A stretch of 64,000 bases of DNA. Origin: Methylobacter sp015476545. Its GTDB lineage: Bacteria > Pseudomonadota > Gammaproteobacteria > Methylococcales > Methylomonadaceae. The stretch is taken from positions 3,968,001 to 4,032,000 of the forward strand of contig NZ_CP197401.1 of NCBI RefSeq assembly GCF_052162025.1, read 5' to 3'. Shown piece after piece: positions 26,215 to 34,979 of this stretch. How positions within the stretch are numbered: the stretch's first letter is position 1; each line of letters starts with the position of its first letter. The position numbers and the translations under genes are program-made. Below the pieces are notes generated by a model. The model did no database searches. It worked only from the letters and a program-made list of their open reading frames with translations, and was not told where the DNA came from.

Positions 26215-29200
26215 CTAGCCATGCGTTGCCGCCCAGACATCCTGCAGCAGCGCCTGGCATTGCCGTTCGAACGACTCGCCCAGCACCCGCGCCATATCCT
26301 CGGCATTGTGGTAAAACCTTCTGAGCTCCGGCTCATAAGGCTGTTCAACGGCTCTGGCCAACTGTTCCATGGCCGTATCGAGCGCCGATTTGGTCGTGCG
26401 GCTGCTGGTATTCAACTTATGCGCCTGCCTGACGTAGGCCAGAGCCGGCTCGACAAAGAACGCATCAGGCTGCTGTTGGCCCAGCCGGTAAATCTCTATC
26501 AGTTCGGGCAGATATTCGGGTTGGCAATGTTCGGGCAGAAACAGCAGATCTTCATCGGTGCTGAGCAGACAGGTCGCCTGCGGCTCCAGGCGATTGATGA
26601 TCAGGTGATGCAGCCAGGCGTTGATGAAATCCTTGCCTTTCAGATCGGCGTAACGATAGAACAGGCTGCCATTCTGATAGCGGTTGCCCAGCTTGCCGAT
26701 CAGGCGATAGCTGCCGACTTTGATGTCGACGGGCAAATCGTCCAAGGCCGGGCCCAGATTTTTCTGCTCGATGCGCTTGACGAACTCAGCGATCAATTTC
26801 TGCTGCCGTTCAAACTCGAGCTCGCCCGGACTGCCGGCCAGCCAGCGGCCCTGCGCCTGCAGTTTTTTCAGCGATGCGGAAGCGCCGCCTAGCTGCTGCT
26901 GTATCCAGTCATGGTGGATGGCATAGCCGTCCAGCTTGCCGATTTCAAAGGGTTCGCGCTCTTCGGCCTTGGCTTCCATGCCGCCAAAGCGCAGATCCAG
27001 CTGCCGCCGCAGGAAATGGCGCTGCGGATGCTGGAAGAAGGCAAACAGATCGCCCAGATCGATCACCTCGCCGGCTTCGGCTTCAATAGCGCCCTGCCAC
27101 CATAATTGCGGCTCCTGTCGGGCCGCCGACAAGGCCCTGGCCGTCGCGCAGTCGGCCGCCGAAAAGCTGAACAGCTCCGATGCGCCGTCGAAATAGCGCG
27201 GACTGAACGGCTGCAAGGGATGCTTCGTTACCAGCTCGGTCAGCCCGTAACCGTCCTCGAGCACGTCGAGCAGTTCGCTGATGATGACGGATGGAGGAAT
27301 GGCATCGTTCTGGCTGATCGACTGGCCGATATAGGTCATAATCAGGCGTTGCCGTGTCGACAGCAGGATTTCCAGAAACTGATAGCGGTCGTCCGCCCGG
27401 CGCGAACGGTCGCCCTTGCGGAAATGCTGGCCAAGCAAATCAAAAGTCGGGGCGCGGTCGATTTTGGGGAATTCGCCGTCATTCATGCCCAGCAGCGCAA
27501 TGACCTTGAATGGAATCGAGCGCATCGGCAACATCGAGCAGAACGTCAACTGGCCGCGCAAAAAGCCGTGCGAGGATTTTCGCTCGGAAATCGTGCCCTC
27601 CAGCCAGCTGATAATGACTTGCAGTTCGACATCGTCATTATGGACGGCCGCCACATCGGCCGACAATTCGACCAGCAGCTCGTTAAGCTGCTGGCGCTCA
27701 ACCGGATCGGCGCCCTGCAGCAGCTGATCGGCATAATAGTAAAGCTGCGCGCTCCAGGCTTTCAGCGTTTTGGCCTGCTTCAGCTCCGCGCTGGCTTGAA
27801 ACGCCAGCTGCATGAATTCACACAAGCCGCCTAGCGCCTGCGCCGATGAGCCCTCGATATCGCAATAAGGCAGCACTTCATCGATGAAATCGTCATCGCT
27901 GCCGACCGCATAGCCCATTAATAACCTATCCAGCGCCGCTTGCCAGGTGTTGCCGCCCAGCTCGGGCAGTCCGAGTTCCTGCCGGTGGCCGGCCGATTTG
28001 CCCCAGCGCACTTCCGTAGCGCGCACCCAATGCTTTATCAGCTCCAGATCGGTTTCGGACAATCCAAAGCCCGGATAGACCACCGGCTGTTCCAGCAGGT
28101 CCAGTACGCTTTGCCAGCCGAAACGGCTCTGGCTCAAGCTCAGGAAGCGAATAAACGCTTCCAGGGCATTATTGCTCACGCGCAGGCTGCGGTCGGCGAT
28201 GGCGTGCTGGATGTCGTCGAACACGGCCGCGATGAACGGCTCATAGGCTTGAATGTCGGGGGCCATGACCACGATATCGCGCAGTTCCAGCGTCGGGTCC
28301 TGCTCCAGCGCCAGTAGCAGCTCGTTTTTCAGAACTTCGATCTCACGCATACGCGAATGGCAGGCATGGATACGGATCGAGTCGTCTTTCTGCAGCGCTC
28401 GCTTTTCCGGCGCATTATTCAGGATATCGTTTTGCAGTTGCTGCAGATTTGTGCGCGCGTCGTTGAGCTCAAAACTGGCTGGTTCGAAATCGAACTGCAT
28501 CTGCTCCAGAATCATGTCCTGGAACTCGCGGCCCTGCTGGCCCAACGTTGACAGCAACGGGTGTCCGGTGAACGTTTCCGATCCGACGCGCTGACGTCTG
28601 CTTTCGATGTCGGCCCAATACTCCCGTGCCGGGTTCAGCAGAAAAAAATGCACGTCGCAATGCCTGGACAACGCCTGCAGATAATTCAGGAACAAAGACG
28701 GCATGGTATTGACGCCGAACACGAACACGCGCTCGGGCACGGCATCGCCGAAAGCATCTTCCCCGGCATTGTTCAAACGTTCGATCACATCCAGCCACAG
28801 CGAACCGCGGTGTCTGACGCCGGTCTGCTCGGTGACCAACAGCCAGAGCGCTCTTTGCCAGCGCTCCGTTTCGGACTGGTAAAGCAGTTTTCCCTGATTC
28901 CAGAGCTCCAGCATATCAGGCCGCATCATCTGGTACTGGTCGAAAATCTGCGCCAACTGCTGCGCCAGTTGATAGCGTTTGACGGCGAGATTCTCCCCGG
29001 TCAGATACTGTTTTAACGCCTTGAATTCATGCCCAAAGGCATCATCCTGTAACCGGCGCAGCAAGGCTTCAAACCGCCAGAGCATGACGTTACGCTCGAA
29101 AACCGTATCGCTGAGCGACAGGTTGACCTTTTGAGCCAATGAGCTGAAAAAGCGGTTCGGAAACAGAAACTCATAGTTGCCCCAGACCTTGAATTCAGTC

Positions 29201-29352
29201 GCCAGTTGTTGTGACAGCCAGCGCTCCATGCCCTGGCTCTGGATCAGAAAAACTTCCTTGGCAAAAGGCGATGACAGCGGCGCGTTTCCGATCACAGCGC
29301 TCAGATGCGCCACCAGATTCTCGGTTTTATTGGAGCTGTGCAGGATGAACAT
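26215..29352 (-). CDS. recC: Exodeoxyribonuclease V gamma subunit (RecC)
   Basis: RecC splits the DNA duplex and recognises Chi in the RecBCD complex. The 1045-residue product (E. coli 1122) starts MFILHSSNKTENL and has the inactive helicase folds of the family, with FLIQSQGMERWLSQQLA, VFVFGVNTMPSLFLNYLQALS, and MPMRSIPFKVIALLGMNDGEFP-like segments. The neighbours are recB and recD in the order recC-recB-recD; ptrA, which separates recC from recB in E. coli, is absent. Which Chi sequence is recognised cannot be told. Confidence 0.94.
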   Translation of the reverse strand: MFILHSSNKTENLVAHLSAVIGNAPLSSPFAKEVFLIQSQGMERWLSQQLATEFKVWGNYEFLFPNRFFSSLAQKVNLSLSDTVFERNVMLWRFEALLRRLQDDAFGHEFKALKQYLTGENLAVKRYQLAQQLAQIFDQYQMMRPDMLELWNQGKLLYQSETERWQRALWLLVTEQTGVRHRGSLWLDVIERLNNAGEDAFGDAVPERVFVFGVNTMPSLFLNYLQALSRHCDVHFFLLNPAREYWADIESRRQRVGSETFTGHPLLSTLGQQGREFQDMILEQMQFDFEPASFELNDARTNLQQLQNDILNNAPEKRALQKDDSIRIHACHSRMREIEVLKNELLLALEQDPTLELRDIVVMAPDIQAYEPFIAAVFDDIQHAIADRSLRVSNNALEAFIRFLSLSQSRFGWQSVLDLLEQPVVYPGFGLSETDLELIKHWVRATEVRWGKSAGHRQELGLPELGGNTWQAALDRLLMGYAVGSDDDFIDEVLPYCDIEGSSAQALGGLCEFMQLAFQASAELKQAKTLKAWSAQLYYYADQLLQGADPVERQQLNELLVELSADVAAVHNDDVELQVIISWLEGTISERKSSHGFLRGQLTFCSMLPMRSIPFKVIALLGMNDGEFPKIDRAPTFDLLGQHFRKGDRSRRADDRYQFLEILLSTRQRLIMTYIGQSISQNDAIPPSVIISELLDVLEDGYGLTELVTKHPLQPFSPRYFDGASELFSFSAADCATARALSAARQEPQLWWQGAIEAEAGEVIDLGDLFAFFQHPQRHFLRRQLDLRFGGMEAKAEEREPFEIGKLDGYAIHHDWIQQQLGGASASLKKLQAQGRWLAGSPGELEFERQQKLIAEFVKRIEQKNLGPALDDLPVDIKVGSYRLIGKLGNRYQNGSLFYRYADLKGKDFINAWLHHLIINRLEPQATCLLSTDEDLLFLPEHCQPEYLPELIEIYRLGQQQPDAFFVEPALAYVRQAHKLNTSSRTTKSALDTAMEQLARAVEQPYEPELRRFYHNAEDMARVLGESFERQCQALLQDVWAATHG

Positions 29353-29501
29353 GGGAATTTTTACCAGTCATGAATCCCGACCATTATACACAGACTGAGC
29401 CATATTCTGACTGTAAAACCGCCTTGCCATCGACGCAATCAGATCGTGTTTTTTCGCGTAAGGCTTGGCGCGGCACGCCATATCGGCGTTCGCCTGATTT
29501 G

Positions 29502-29556
29502 ACTCATCCTGCCGGTCTAGGGAAACCGGCCATAATGGCAACCGGCGAGGATGAGT
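29502..29556. repeat. Long imperfect palindrome
   Basis: ACTCATCCTGCCGGT (29502-29516) pairs with ACCGGCGAGGATGAGT (29541-29556), giving a 15-bp stem with one bulged G and a 24-nt loop. No T tract follows, so it is more like an intergenic repeat than a terminator. Confidence 0.65.
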
Positions 29557-29617
29557 AAAGTGAATTCTGAATAGTGCAGGACAACAAAATTTGCCCGCGC
29601 ATCAGCTTAAGATATAA

Positions 29618-29660
29618 AACCATGAAGAACACAAAGAAAAACTTCGTGTTCTTCGTGGTT
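29618..29660. repeat. Palindromic element of the GAAGAACAC/GTGTTCTTC type
   Basis: AACCATGAAGAACAC (29618-29632) pairs with GTGTTCTTCGTGGTT (29646-29660), with one G-T pair in 15. Similar palindromes occur many times in intergenic DNA of diverse environmental proteobacteria, from memory. It lies downstream of the leftward DUF3014 gene. Confidence 0.6.
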
Positions 29661-29694
29661 AATTAATCCGCATTTTATAATGCCGAAAAGCTGG

Positions 29695-30564
29695 CTAATC
29701 TTTCAGATTAACTAGCCCTTCGAGCAGAAGACGCACTTTCTGTTGAATGATGCGTGTGTTTTCAGGCCCCATGCGCAGCATTTGCTTGTGCACGGGGCTG
29801 GCGTTTTCCAGCTCGCTGTCGGCGTATTTGTAAAGCACTCCAGGCTGCACAAGGGGAATGGGCGCATCTATGGCTGGCGCCGCCAGGATTTCCGCCCCGG
29901 CCTTGGCAAGAATATCTTCCAGCTTGTATTCCGCAGGATAGCCGAACTCGGCAAAGACCTGTACAAATAGCGGCCTGAACTTCTTGTAAACGGCCAGCGC
30001 CGCCTCGACATCCAGCGCACTAATCGCCGCCGCCAGCTTGTCATAGCGCTGATAGCTTTGCCGGCTCATGAACAGGTTCTCATCGGGAGCAAAACGCTCG
30101 CCTGGCTTGAGGAAACGCATATGCTTCTCAAGCCTCAAACCCTGCGAGAAATCGTTGGCGATTGTGATATATTTTCTGATCAGCTGGTCGGTACTGAGCC
30201 ATTCGGCAAGCCCCGGCGAAATCCTGATCATGTCCTCGCGTATCTGTCCGTCACTATTGGCGAGATCCGGCAGGATAACCCCCTTTCCCTGTCGGGACTC
30301 TTCGGCAATGTCCGGCACGATGTCGGCATCGGGCGCCTCCATGTCTGGCCCTGTCGGAATCGGCGCCTTTTGTGTATCTGTTTTGGTATCGGAAACCGGC
30401 GGCAGCGCCAAAGGTTGCGTTTGCGTTTGCGGCTCAGTAATATCGGCAGGTTGCTGCAGATTGAAATAAAACCAGCCCATGCCCGCAGCGATAATCAAAA
30501 CAAGCACCAGCCAGATCAGGATGTTGCTGGATTTTTTTGGTTTAGTTTGGCCGTATCGCCCCAT
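29695..30564 (-). CDS. DUF3014 membrane-anchored protein
   Basis: A 289-residue protein with a short basic cytoplasmic start, one transmembrane helix (ILIWLVLVLIIAAGMGWFYF, about residues 16-35), a Pro/Thr/Gln-rich linker to about 90, and a periplasmic domain of the DUF3014 type. Recognisable runs are WLSTDQLIRKYITIANDFSQG, KPGERFAPDENLFMSRQSYQRYDKLA and the C-terminal MGPENTRIIQQKVRLLLEGL. Function is unknown. It is divergent from gspA, with 72 bp between the starts, so the two may share a control region and an envelope role (inference). Confidence 0.75.
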   Translation of the reverse strand: MGRYGQTKPKKSSNILIWLVLVLIIAAGMGWFYFNLQQPADITEPQTQTQPLALPPVSDTKTDTQKAPIPTGPDMEAPDADIVPDIAEESRQGKGVILPDLANSDGQIREDMIRISPGLAEWLSTDQLIRKYITIANDFSQGLRLEKHMRFLKPGERFAPDENLFMSRQSYQRYDKLAAAISALDVEAALAVYKKFRPLFVQVFAEFGYPAEYKLEDILAKAGAEILAAPAIDAPIPLVQPGVLYKYADSELENASPVHKQMLRMGPENTRIIQQKVRLLLEGLVNLKD

Positions 30565-30636
30565 AGTTAAGACCTTCTTTCAGTTGTGGGTTAGAATAAT
30601 TGACAATTTTTTTAAAGTGCCCAAGAAGTCAGAATC

Positions 30637-32271
30637 GTGTATCAACAATACTTTCATTTTAGTGAATTACCGTTTTCGATAGCGCCTGATCCGCACTTCA
30701 TGTTCATGAGCGCGCGCCATCAGGAAGGTCTGGCGCACCTGCTTTACGGCATCAATATGGGCGGCGGTTTCGTTGCCCTGACCGGTGAAGTCGGCACCGG
30801 CAAAACCACGCTGTGCCGCTGCCTGCTGCAGCAGTTGCCCGTCAATGTCGATATCGCCTTGATCTTAAACCCAAAACTCAATGCCGTCGAATTATTGGCC
30901 ACGATCTGTGATGAGCTGAGCATCGGCTATGACAAAAACCGGCAAACGCTGAAAGACTTCATCGACAAGATCAATCAATACCTGCTCACAGCCTATGCCA
31001 ACGGCAGGCGCACCGTATTGCTGATCGATGAAGCCCAGAACCTGAGCCTGGAAGTTCTGGAGCAGGTCCGGCTGCTGACCAACCTGGAAACCAGCAAGAC
31101 AAAACTGCTGCAAATCATTCTGGTCGGCCAGCCCGAACTGAAGCAGTTACTGAGCCAGAAGGACTTGCGCCAACTCAACCAGCGCATTACAGCCCGTTAT
31201 CATTTGCTGCCGCTGTCGCTTGATGAAACACGGGCCTATATTCATCACCGCTTGGCCGTCTGCAACGGCAACCCCGACCTTTTCAAGGACCGCGCCGTTC
31301 GCAAAATTTATCAATTTTCCTCAGGCATTCCCAGACTCATCAATATTCTCTGCGATCGCGCCTTGCTCGGCGCCTACGCGACCAATGCCCATGCCATTAC
31401 GCCCGACATCATTACGCGAGCCGCCCGGGAGACGCTGGCGCTCGAAAGCCCTCATCGCCAAGCTAAAGCAGCGATAGCGCTGGCGCTTTTCAGCAGCATT
31501 GCCGCAGGCATTTATTTTTTCAGCCAGCATCAACCTGCAGACCATCAGGCCAAGCTCGTATTGTCAGGCCAATTTCCGGCACCGGCTTCAAAGCCGGCCA
31601 TAAAAAGCCCGCAACCGGCGCTCAAACCTGAACCCGTAGCGCCGAAAGCCGAAGCGAAGACTTTTAACGCCTGGCTTGAAAATCCGGCGCTGTCGCTGAA
31701 CTCGGCCATGATCCAGGCGCTCAAAGCCTGGAAAAAAGCCGTGCCGGCCAATAACCGGGCCGATTGCCATTATATGGAAACGGTGGGCCTTCGCTGCCTG
31801 TTCGACAAGGCCAACTGGAAGGATATACTGGAACTTGACCGCCCTGCTATTTTGGAGTTCTCGTTAGCCAATGAGAAAAAACGCTATGCCCTGCTGACCG
31901 GTATCCGCAAGGGACAGCCCGTCATCCGCTTTAATGAGGATTTGGCGTTTCCTCTGGCCGATGTACTGAGCCTATGGGACGGCTATTATCTGATGCTCTG
32001 GCAGCCGCCGCGCCCGGATATGGCGGACATCGTCCCGCAGCAGACGTCGGCCAACGTGCTCTGGCTGCGCCAGCAGTTAAGCGCCGTAACGGGAACCCGC
32101 ACCAGTGTTAATGAGCCGATGTTCTTTGATGAGGCGCTTAAAAAGCAGGTGATTGACTTTCAGCGCCTGCATCATTTAACGGCTGACGGCATAGCGGGCG
32201 CCCGCACCCTGATTCACTTGGACAACAGCATCGGCGCCAAAGACTCGCCACACTTGGAGATCATGGATTAA
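30637..32271 (+). CDS. gspA: GspA/ExeA-type AAA+ ATPase with peptidoglycan-binding domain
   Basis: In Aeromonas, ExeA and ExeB form a complex that helps place the type II secretin through peptidoglycan. The 544-residue product has the family N-terminus (YFHFSELPFSIAPDPHF), Walker A GEVGTGKTT at 50-58, Walker B TVLLIDEAQNL near 131, a membrane segment near 275-293 (AIALALFSSIAAGIYFF), and a C-terminal PG-binding-1 domain ending in FQRLHHLTADGIAGARTL. The start is a GTG. gspB follows after 1 nt. The rest of the secretion genes are more than 20 kb away. A role in secretion is likely, but related ATPases also serve in pilus systems. Confidence 0.85.
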   Translation: MYQQYFHFSELPFSIAPDPHFMFMSARHQEGLAHLLYGINMGGGFVALTGEVGTGKTTLCRCLLQQLPVNVDIALILNPKLNAVELLATICDELSIGYDKNRQTLKDFIDKINQYLLTAYANGRRTVLLIDEAQNLSLEVLEQVRLLTNLETSKTKLLQIILVGQPELKQLLSQKDLRQLNQRITARYHLLPLSLDETRAYIHHRLAVCNGNPDLFKDRAVRKIYQFSSGIPRLINILCDRALLGAYATNAHAITPDIITRAARETLALESPHRQAKAAIALALFSSIAAGIYFFSQHQPADHQAKLVLSGQFPAPASKPAIKSPQPALKPEPVAPKAEAKTFNAWLENPALSLNSAMIQALKAWKKAVPANNRADCHYMETVGLRCLFDKANWKDILELDRPAILEFSLANEKKRYALLTGIRKGQPVIRFNEDLAFPLADVLSLWDGYYLMLWQPPRPDMADIVPQQTSANVLWLRQQLSAVTGTRTSVNEPMFFDEALKKQVIDFQRLHHLTADGIAGARTLIHLDNSIGAKDSPHLEIMD

Positions 32272-32272
32272 T

Positions 32273-33091
32273 ATGTCTTATATCTTGAATGCACTGCGAA
32301 AATCAGAGCGGGAACGGCAAGCCATCGAGCCCGATACGGTAGCAAACAGAATCCTTATTCCCCAGCCGCCGCAACATCAGCGCTCCACCAAACTGATCGC
32401 CGCGCTGATCATAAGCAACCTGATTATTCTGGCTTGTTTCCTCTGGTTCACACAGAAAACACAGCCTGTCGCCGCCCTGCCGCCAGCCGATACACAGCCT
32501 GCTGTGCCCGTGGTTAAGCCGCCCGTAGCACCGCCGGCTGAAATAATGGCGCCCAAGCCCGAGACAAAACTGCCGGAACCTAAAGACGCATCGATTGCCG
32601 AGATCATCGAAGCCAGAACTGTGCCGGCCTCTCAGCCCCCGGCCAAACCTGTCGTCGCAAACAACCCCGCCATTGAGCCTGTTAAGCCGGTGGTTGCGTT
32701 GCCGAAGCCGGCTCCGCAAAAAGCCGAACCGGTCAAAAACGCGGTCATTAAACCTGAGCCGTTGCCTGTCATAGTGAGTAAACCGACGCCTGTAGAACCG
32801 ATCGAGCCTGTCGTGACTGCTGTTGCAAAACCGGCCCCGGCCGCGCTGCCGGCAAAGGACGACCTGCCTTTCTTAAATGAGCTGCCTGCCGAATTTCGCC
32901 GCACGGTACCCAAGCTGCCTATCAATGTCTTTGTCTATTCACCGGTGCCAGCCGAACGTTTTGTCATGATCGACATGGTCAAATATACACCGGGCCAACT
33001 CATCAAAGACCAGCTGGAACTCAAGGATATACGGCCCGACAGCCTTGTCGTCAATTACAACAATCGCCTGTTCAAAATCAAGCGCCCTTAA
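32273..33091 (+). CDS. gspB: GspB-type general secretion protein
   Basis: A 272-residue inner membrane protein with the N-terminal signature MSYILNALRKSERERQ shared by GspB/ExeB. One transmembrane helix follows (about residues 40-60, LIAALIISNLIILACFLWF), then a long Pro/Ala/Val/Lys periplasmic linker to about 200, and a C-terminal GspB domain (VYSPVPAERFVMIDMVKYTPGQ, DSLVVNYNNRLFKIKRP). It lies one base after gspA; both are expected to act together at the cell wall. The linker is low complexity and will vary between strains. Confidence 0.88.
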   Translation: MSYILNALRKSERERQAIEPDTVANRILIPQPPQHQRSTKLIAALIISNLIILACFLWFTQKTQPVAALPPADTQPAVPVVKPPVAPPAEIMAPKPETKLPEPKDASIAEIIEARTVPASQPPAKPVVANNPAIEPVKPVVALPKPAPQKAEPVKNAVIKPEPLPVIVSKPTPVEPIEPVVTAVAKPAPAALPAKDDLPFLNELPAEFRRTVPKLPINVFVYSPVPAERFVMIDMVKYTPGQLIKDQLELKDIRPDSLVVNYNNRLFKIKRP

Positions 33092-33227
33092 GACTTAACG
33101 CCTGTTTCGGATGCGCCTTTTTCTGGCGCCTCCAACAATGCATATTGCAAGGTGCGGATTCATTCGCACCTGAACCTTTCTATCTCAGGCTTTGGCAGCC
33201 CTTTCAAGTAAAGCCCTGCTAAAGCCT

Positions 33228-33271
33228 CTGTCACAAAACCTTAAACAAACCTTCATTTTTTTGTCACAAAA
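33228..33271 (+). promoter_or_regulatory. Four tandem Pho-box-like half-sites
   Basis: CTGTCAC, CCTTAAA, CCTTCAT and TTGTCAC start every 11 bp at 33228, 33239, 33250 and 33261, separated by the 4-bp A/T-rich spacers AAAA, CAAA, TTTT and ending in AAAA. PhoB sites have exactly this 7+4 arrangement; half-sites 1 and 4 match the consensus CTGTCAC/TTGTCAC well and half-site 2 poorly. TTTAGT eight bases further could be the -10 element. The site is 113 bp upstream of the phosphatase gene. PhoB binding is inferred. Confidence 0.6.
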
Positions 33272-33383
33272 GAGTTTTAGTCTTTGCCCCGAAGGCAGGA
33301 ATTAATTCAAAAGGAAAATCCGCGATCGTTCGGCTCTGCGCCGACCGCGGCCGACTTTTGCAAAACGCCGAGAGGACAAGAAA

Positions 33384-33908
33384 ATGAAACTGCTCTATTC
33401 GATACATAAGTACGATGTGTTCATGCTCATCTGGCTGATCAATGTCAAAATGCACGGCTCATTGGCAAAATTCAGCCGGTACGTTTCAAAGACCGGAGAT
33501 GGGCCACTGTATCTGTTGATCGCCTGTTTGCTGTATTGGCGACAAGGTATTGAAAGTCTTCTGCTCCAGGCTATTTTGCTGGGCTTTTTGCTCGAGAGGC
33601 CGATCTATTTCATACTCAAGAACAGCCTCAAGCGCAACCGTCCGGCTGCCGCACTGCAAAACTTCCGTAGCGTCATCACGCCGTCCGATCAATTCAGCTT
33701 CCCGTCCGGCCATACTTCGGCTGCCTTCATGATGGCGACGCTGATCGGCTATTTTTTTCCCGCTCTCATGATTCCGCTTTATTGCTGGGCGGCATTGGTC
33801 GGTTTCTCGCGCGTCGTGCTGGGCGTTCACTTCCCGACCGACACGCTGGTCGGCGCCATGCTGGGCATCAGCACGGCGCTTTTCAGTCTGGGGCAAATTA
33901 TTCCATGA
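33384..33908 (+). CDS. PAP2-family membrane phosphatase
   Basis: A 174-residue PAP2/phosphatidic acid phosphatase-type protein with about five hydrophobic segments. All three catalytic motifs are intact: KNSLKRNRP (Lys79 to Pro87), PSGH (107-110) and SRVVLGVHFPTD (Ser142, Arg143, His149, Asp153). Such enzymes dephosphorylate lipid phosphates such as phosphatidate, phosphatidylglycerol phosphate or undecaprenyl pyrophosphate; the substrate cannot be read here. AGAGGA precedes the ATG. Its stop overlaps the glycosyltransferase start (ATGA), so the pair is coupled. Pho-box-like half-sites upstream suggest expression under phosphate limitation. Confidence 0.88.
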   Translation: MKLLYSIHKYDVFMLIWLINVKMHGSLAKFSRYVSKTGDGPLYLLIACLLYWRQGIESLLLQAILLGFLLERPIYFILKNSLKRNRPAAALQNFRSVITPSDQFSFPSGHTSAAFMMATLIGYFFPALMIPLYCWAALVGFSRVVLGVHFPTDTLVGAMLGISTALFSLGQIIP

Positions 33909-34948
33909 GAATTTTCTATGGCGTACAGGGCACCGGTAACGGCCACATCACTCGCGCACGCGTCATGGCGAAGGAACTTTATGCGGTCGGCATGGAGGTT
34001 AGTTTTCAGTTTACCGGTCGTCCTGCCGATAAATATTTCGAAATGGCGATATTCAACGACTATCAGGTGCGTACCGGCCTGACCTTTAATACCGACAAGG
34101 GCCAGGTCAATTACCTGAAGACCGCTTGCAAAGCCAAACCGCTGACTTTCATCAAGGATGTCGCGTCACTGGATTTGAGCGCTTACGACCTGGTGATCAG
34201 CGATTTTGAGCCAGTTACTGCCTGGGCGGCAAAAAAACAAAAAAAGACCGTTTTGGGTATCGGCCATCAATATGCGTTCAACCACAAAATCCCCAAGGCG
34301 GGTTCCAATCCAGTCGCCAAAGAGATCATGAAATATTTCGCGCCGGCCGATGTCGGCGTCGGCCTGCATTGGCACCATTTCGGCCAACCCATTCTGCCTC
34401 CCATTATCGACACGACCGGGACGCCCGCCAATACTATCCAGAATAAAATTATTGTTTATCTGCCTTTTGAAGACCAACGCGAAGTCATCAGGCTGTTATC
34501 ACCTTTCAGACATTTTATCTTTCATGTCTATGCGCCGGAAACCGTGCAGTCTGAATTCAATCATATCATTTGCCATCCGCTCTCCCGCGAAGGCTTTCAG
34601 AAGAATTTACTGGATTGCGCCGGCATCATCAGCAATGCCGGCTTTGAACTCGCCAGTGAATCGCTGAGATTGGGCAAAAAGATTCTGGCGAAACCGCTGC
34701 ACGCGCAAATGGAGCAAATTTCCAATGCCGCCGCATTGCAGCAACTGGGTTACGGCTATGTCATGAACGATATGGAACCGGCGGTAATTGAGCGCTGGCT
34801 GCATGATGATCATGCCGTCCAGGTCACTTATCCCAATACCGCCAAGATACTGGTTCAATGGATTCAAGACGGCATGCCGGAAATGGACAAGGCTTTTGTC
34901 GATGCCGTCTGGAACAAGGTGGAAGTGCTACAGACTCAATTGAGATAA
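33905..34948 (+). CDS. MJ1255/VC2487-family glycosyltransferase
   Basis: A 347-residue GT-B fold glycosyltransferase resembling MurG and the MJ1255/VC2487 family, whose acceptors are not established. The N-terminal nucleotide-binding start MRIFYGVQGTGNGHITRA has the glycine-rich loop and the GHxxR pattern. The C-terminal donor-binding part reads SNAGFELASESLRLGKKILAKPL, with the conserved Asn-Ala-Gly-Phe and downstream HAQMEQISNA. I took the ATG at 33905, which overlaps the phosphatase stop by 4 nt, not the longer frame from 33782. With a lipid phosphatase ahead of it, glycosylation of the dephosphorylated lipid is a reasonable inference. Confidence 0.85.
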   Translation: MRIFYGVQGTGNGHITRARVMAKELYAVGMEVSFQFTGRPADKYFEMAIFNDYQVRTGLTFNTDKGQVNYLKTACKAKPLTFIKDVASLDLSAYDLVISDFEPVTAWAAKKQKKTVLGIGHQYAFNHKIPKAGSNPVAKEIMKYFAPADVGVGLHWHHFGQPILPPIIDTTGTPANTIQNKIIVYLPFEDQREVIRLLSPFRHFIFHVYAPETVQSEFNHIICHPLSREGFQKNLLDCAGIISNAGFELASESLRLGKKILAKPLHAQMEQISNAAALQQLGYGYVMNDMEPAVIERWLHDDHAVQVTYPNTAKILVQWIQDGMPEMDKAFVDAVWNKVEVLQTQLR

Positions 34949-34979
34949 AGCCTGCCTGATTTCAATCTCTTCGTTTCAG

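Larger units (their letters stand above)
29353..29694. other. Intergenic stretch between recC and the DUF3014 gene
   Basis: This 342-bp gap upstream of recC holds no reading frame with coding character. It contains two separate palindromes, annotated individually, and a further small symmetry CGCC-ATATC-GGCG near 29477-29489. It resembles a site for intergenic repeat elements. The recC promoter was not recognised. Confidence 0.5.

Noticed and set aside
29370..29558. 62-residue open frame upstream of recC
   Set aside because: It covers the palindrome, has no ribosome site, and its composition shows no protein-like pattern.
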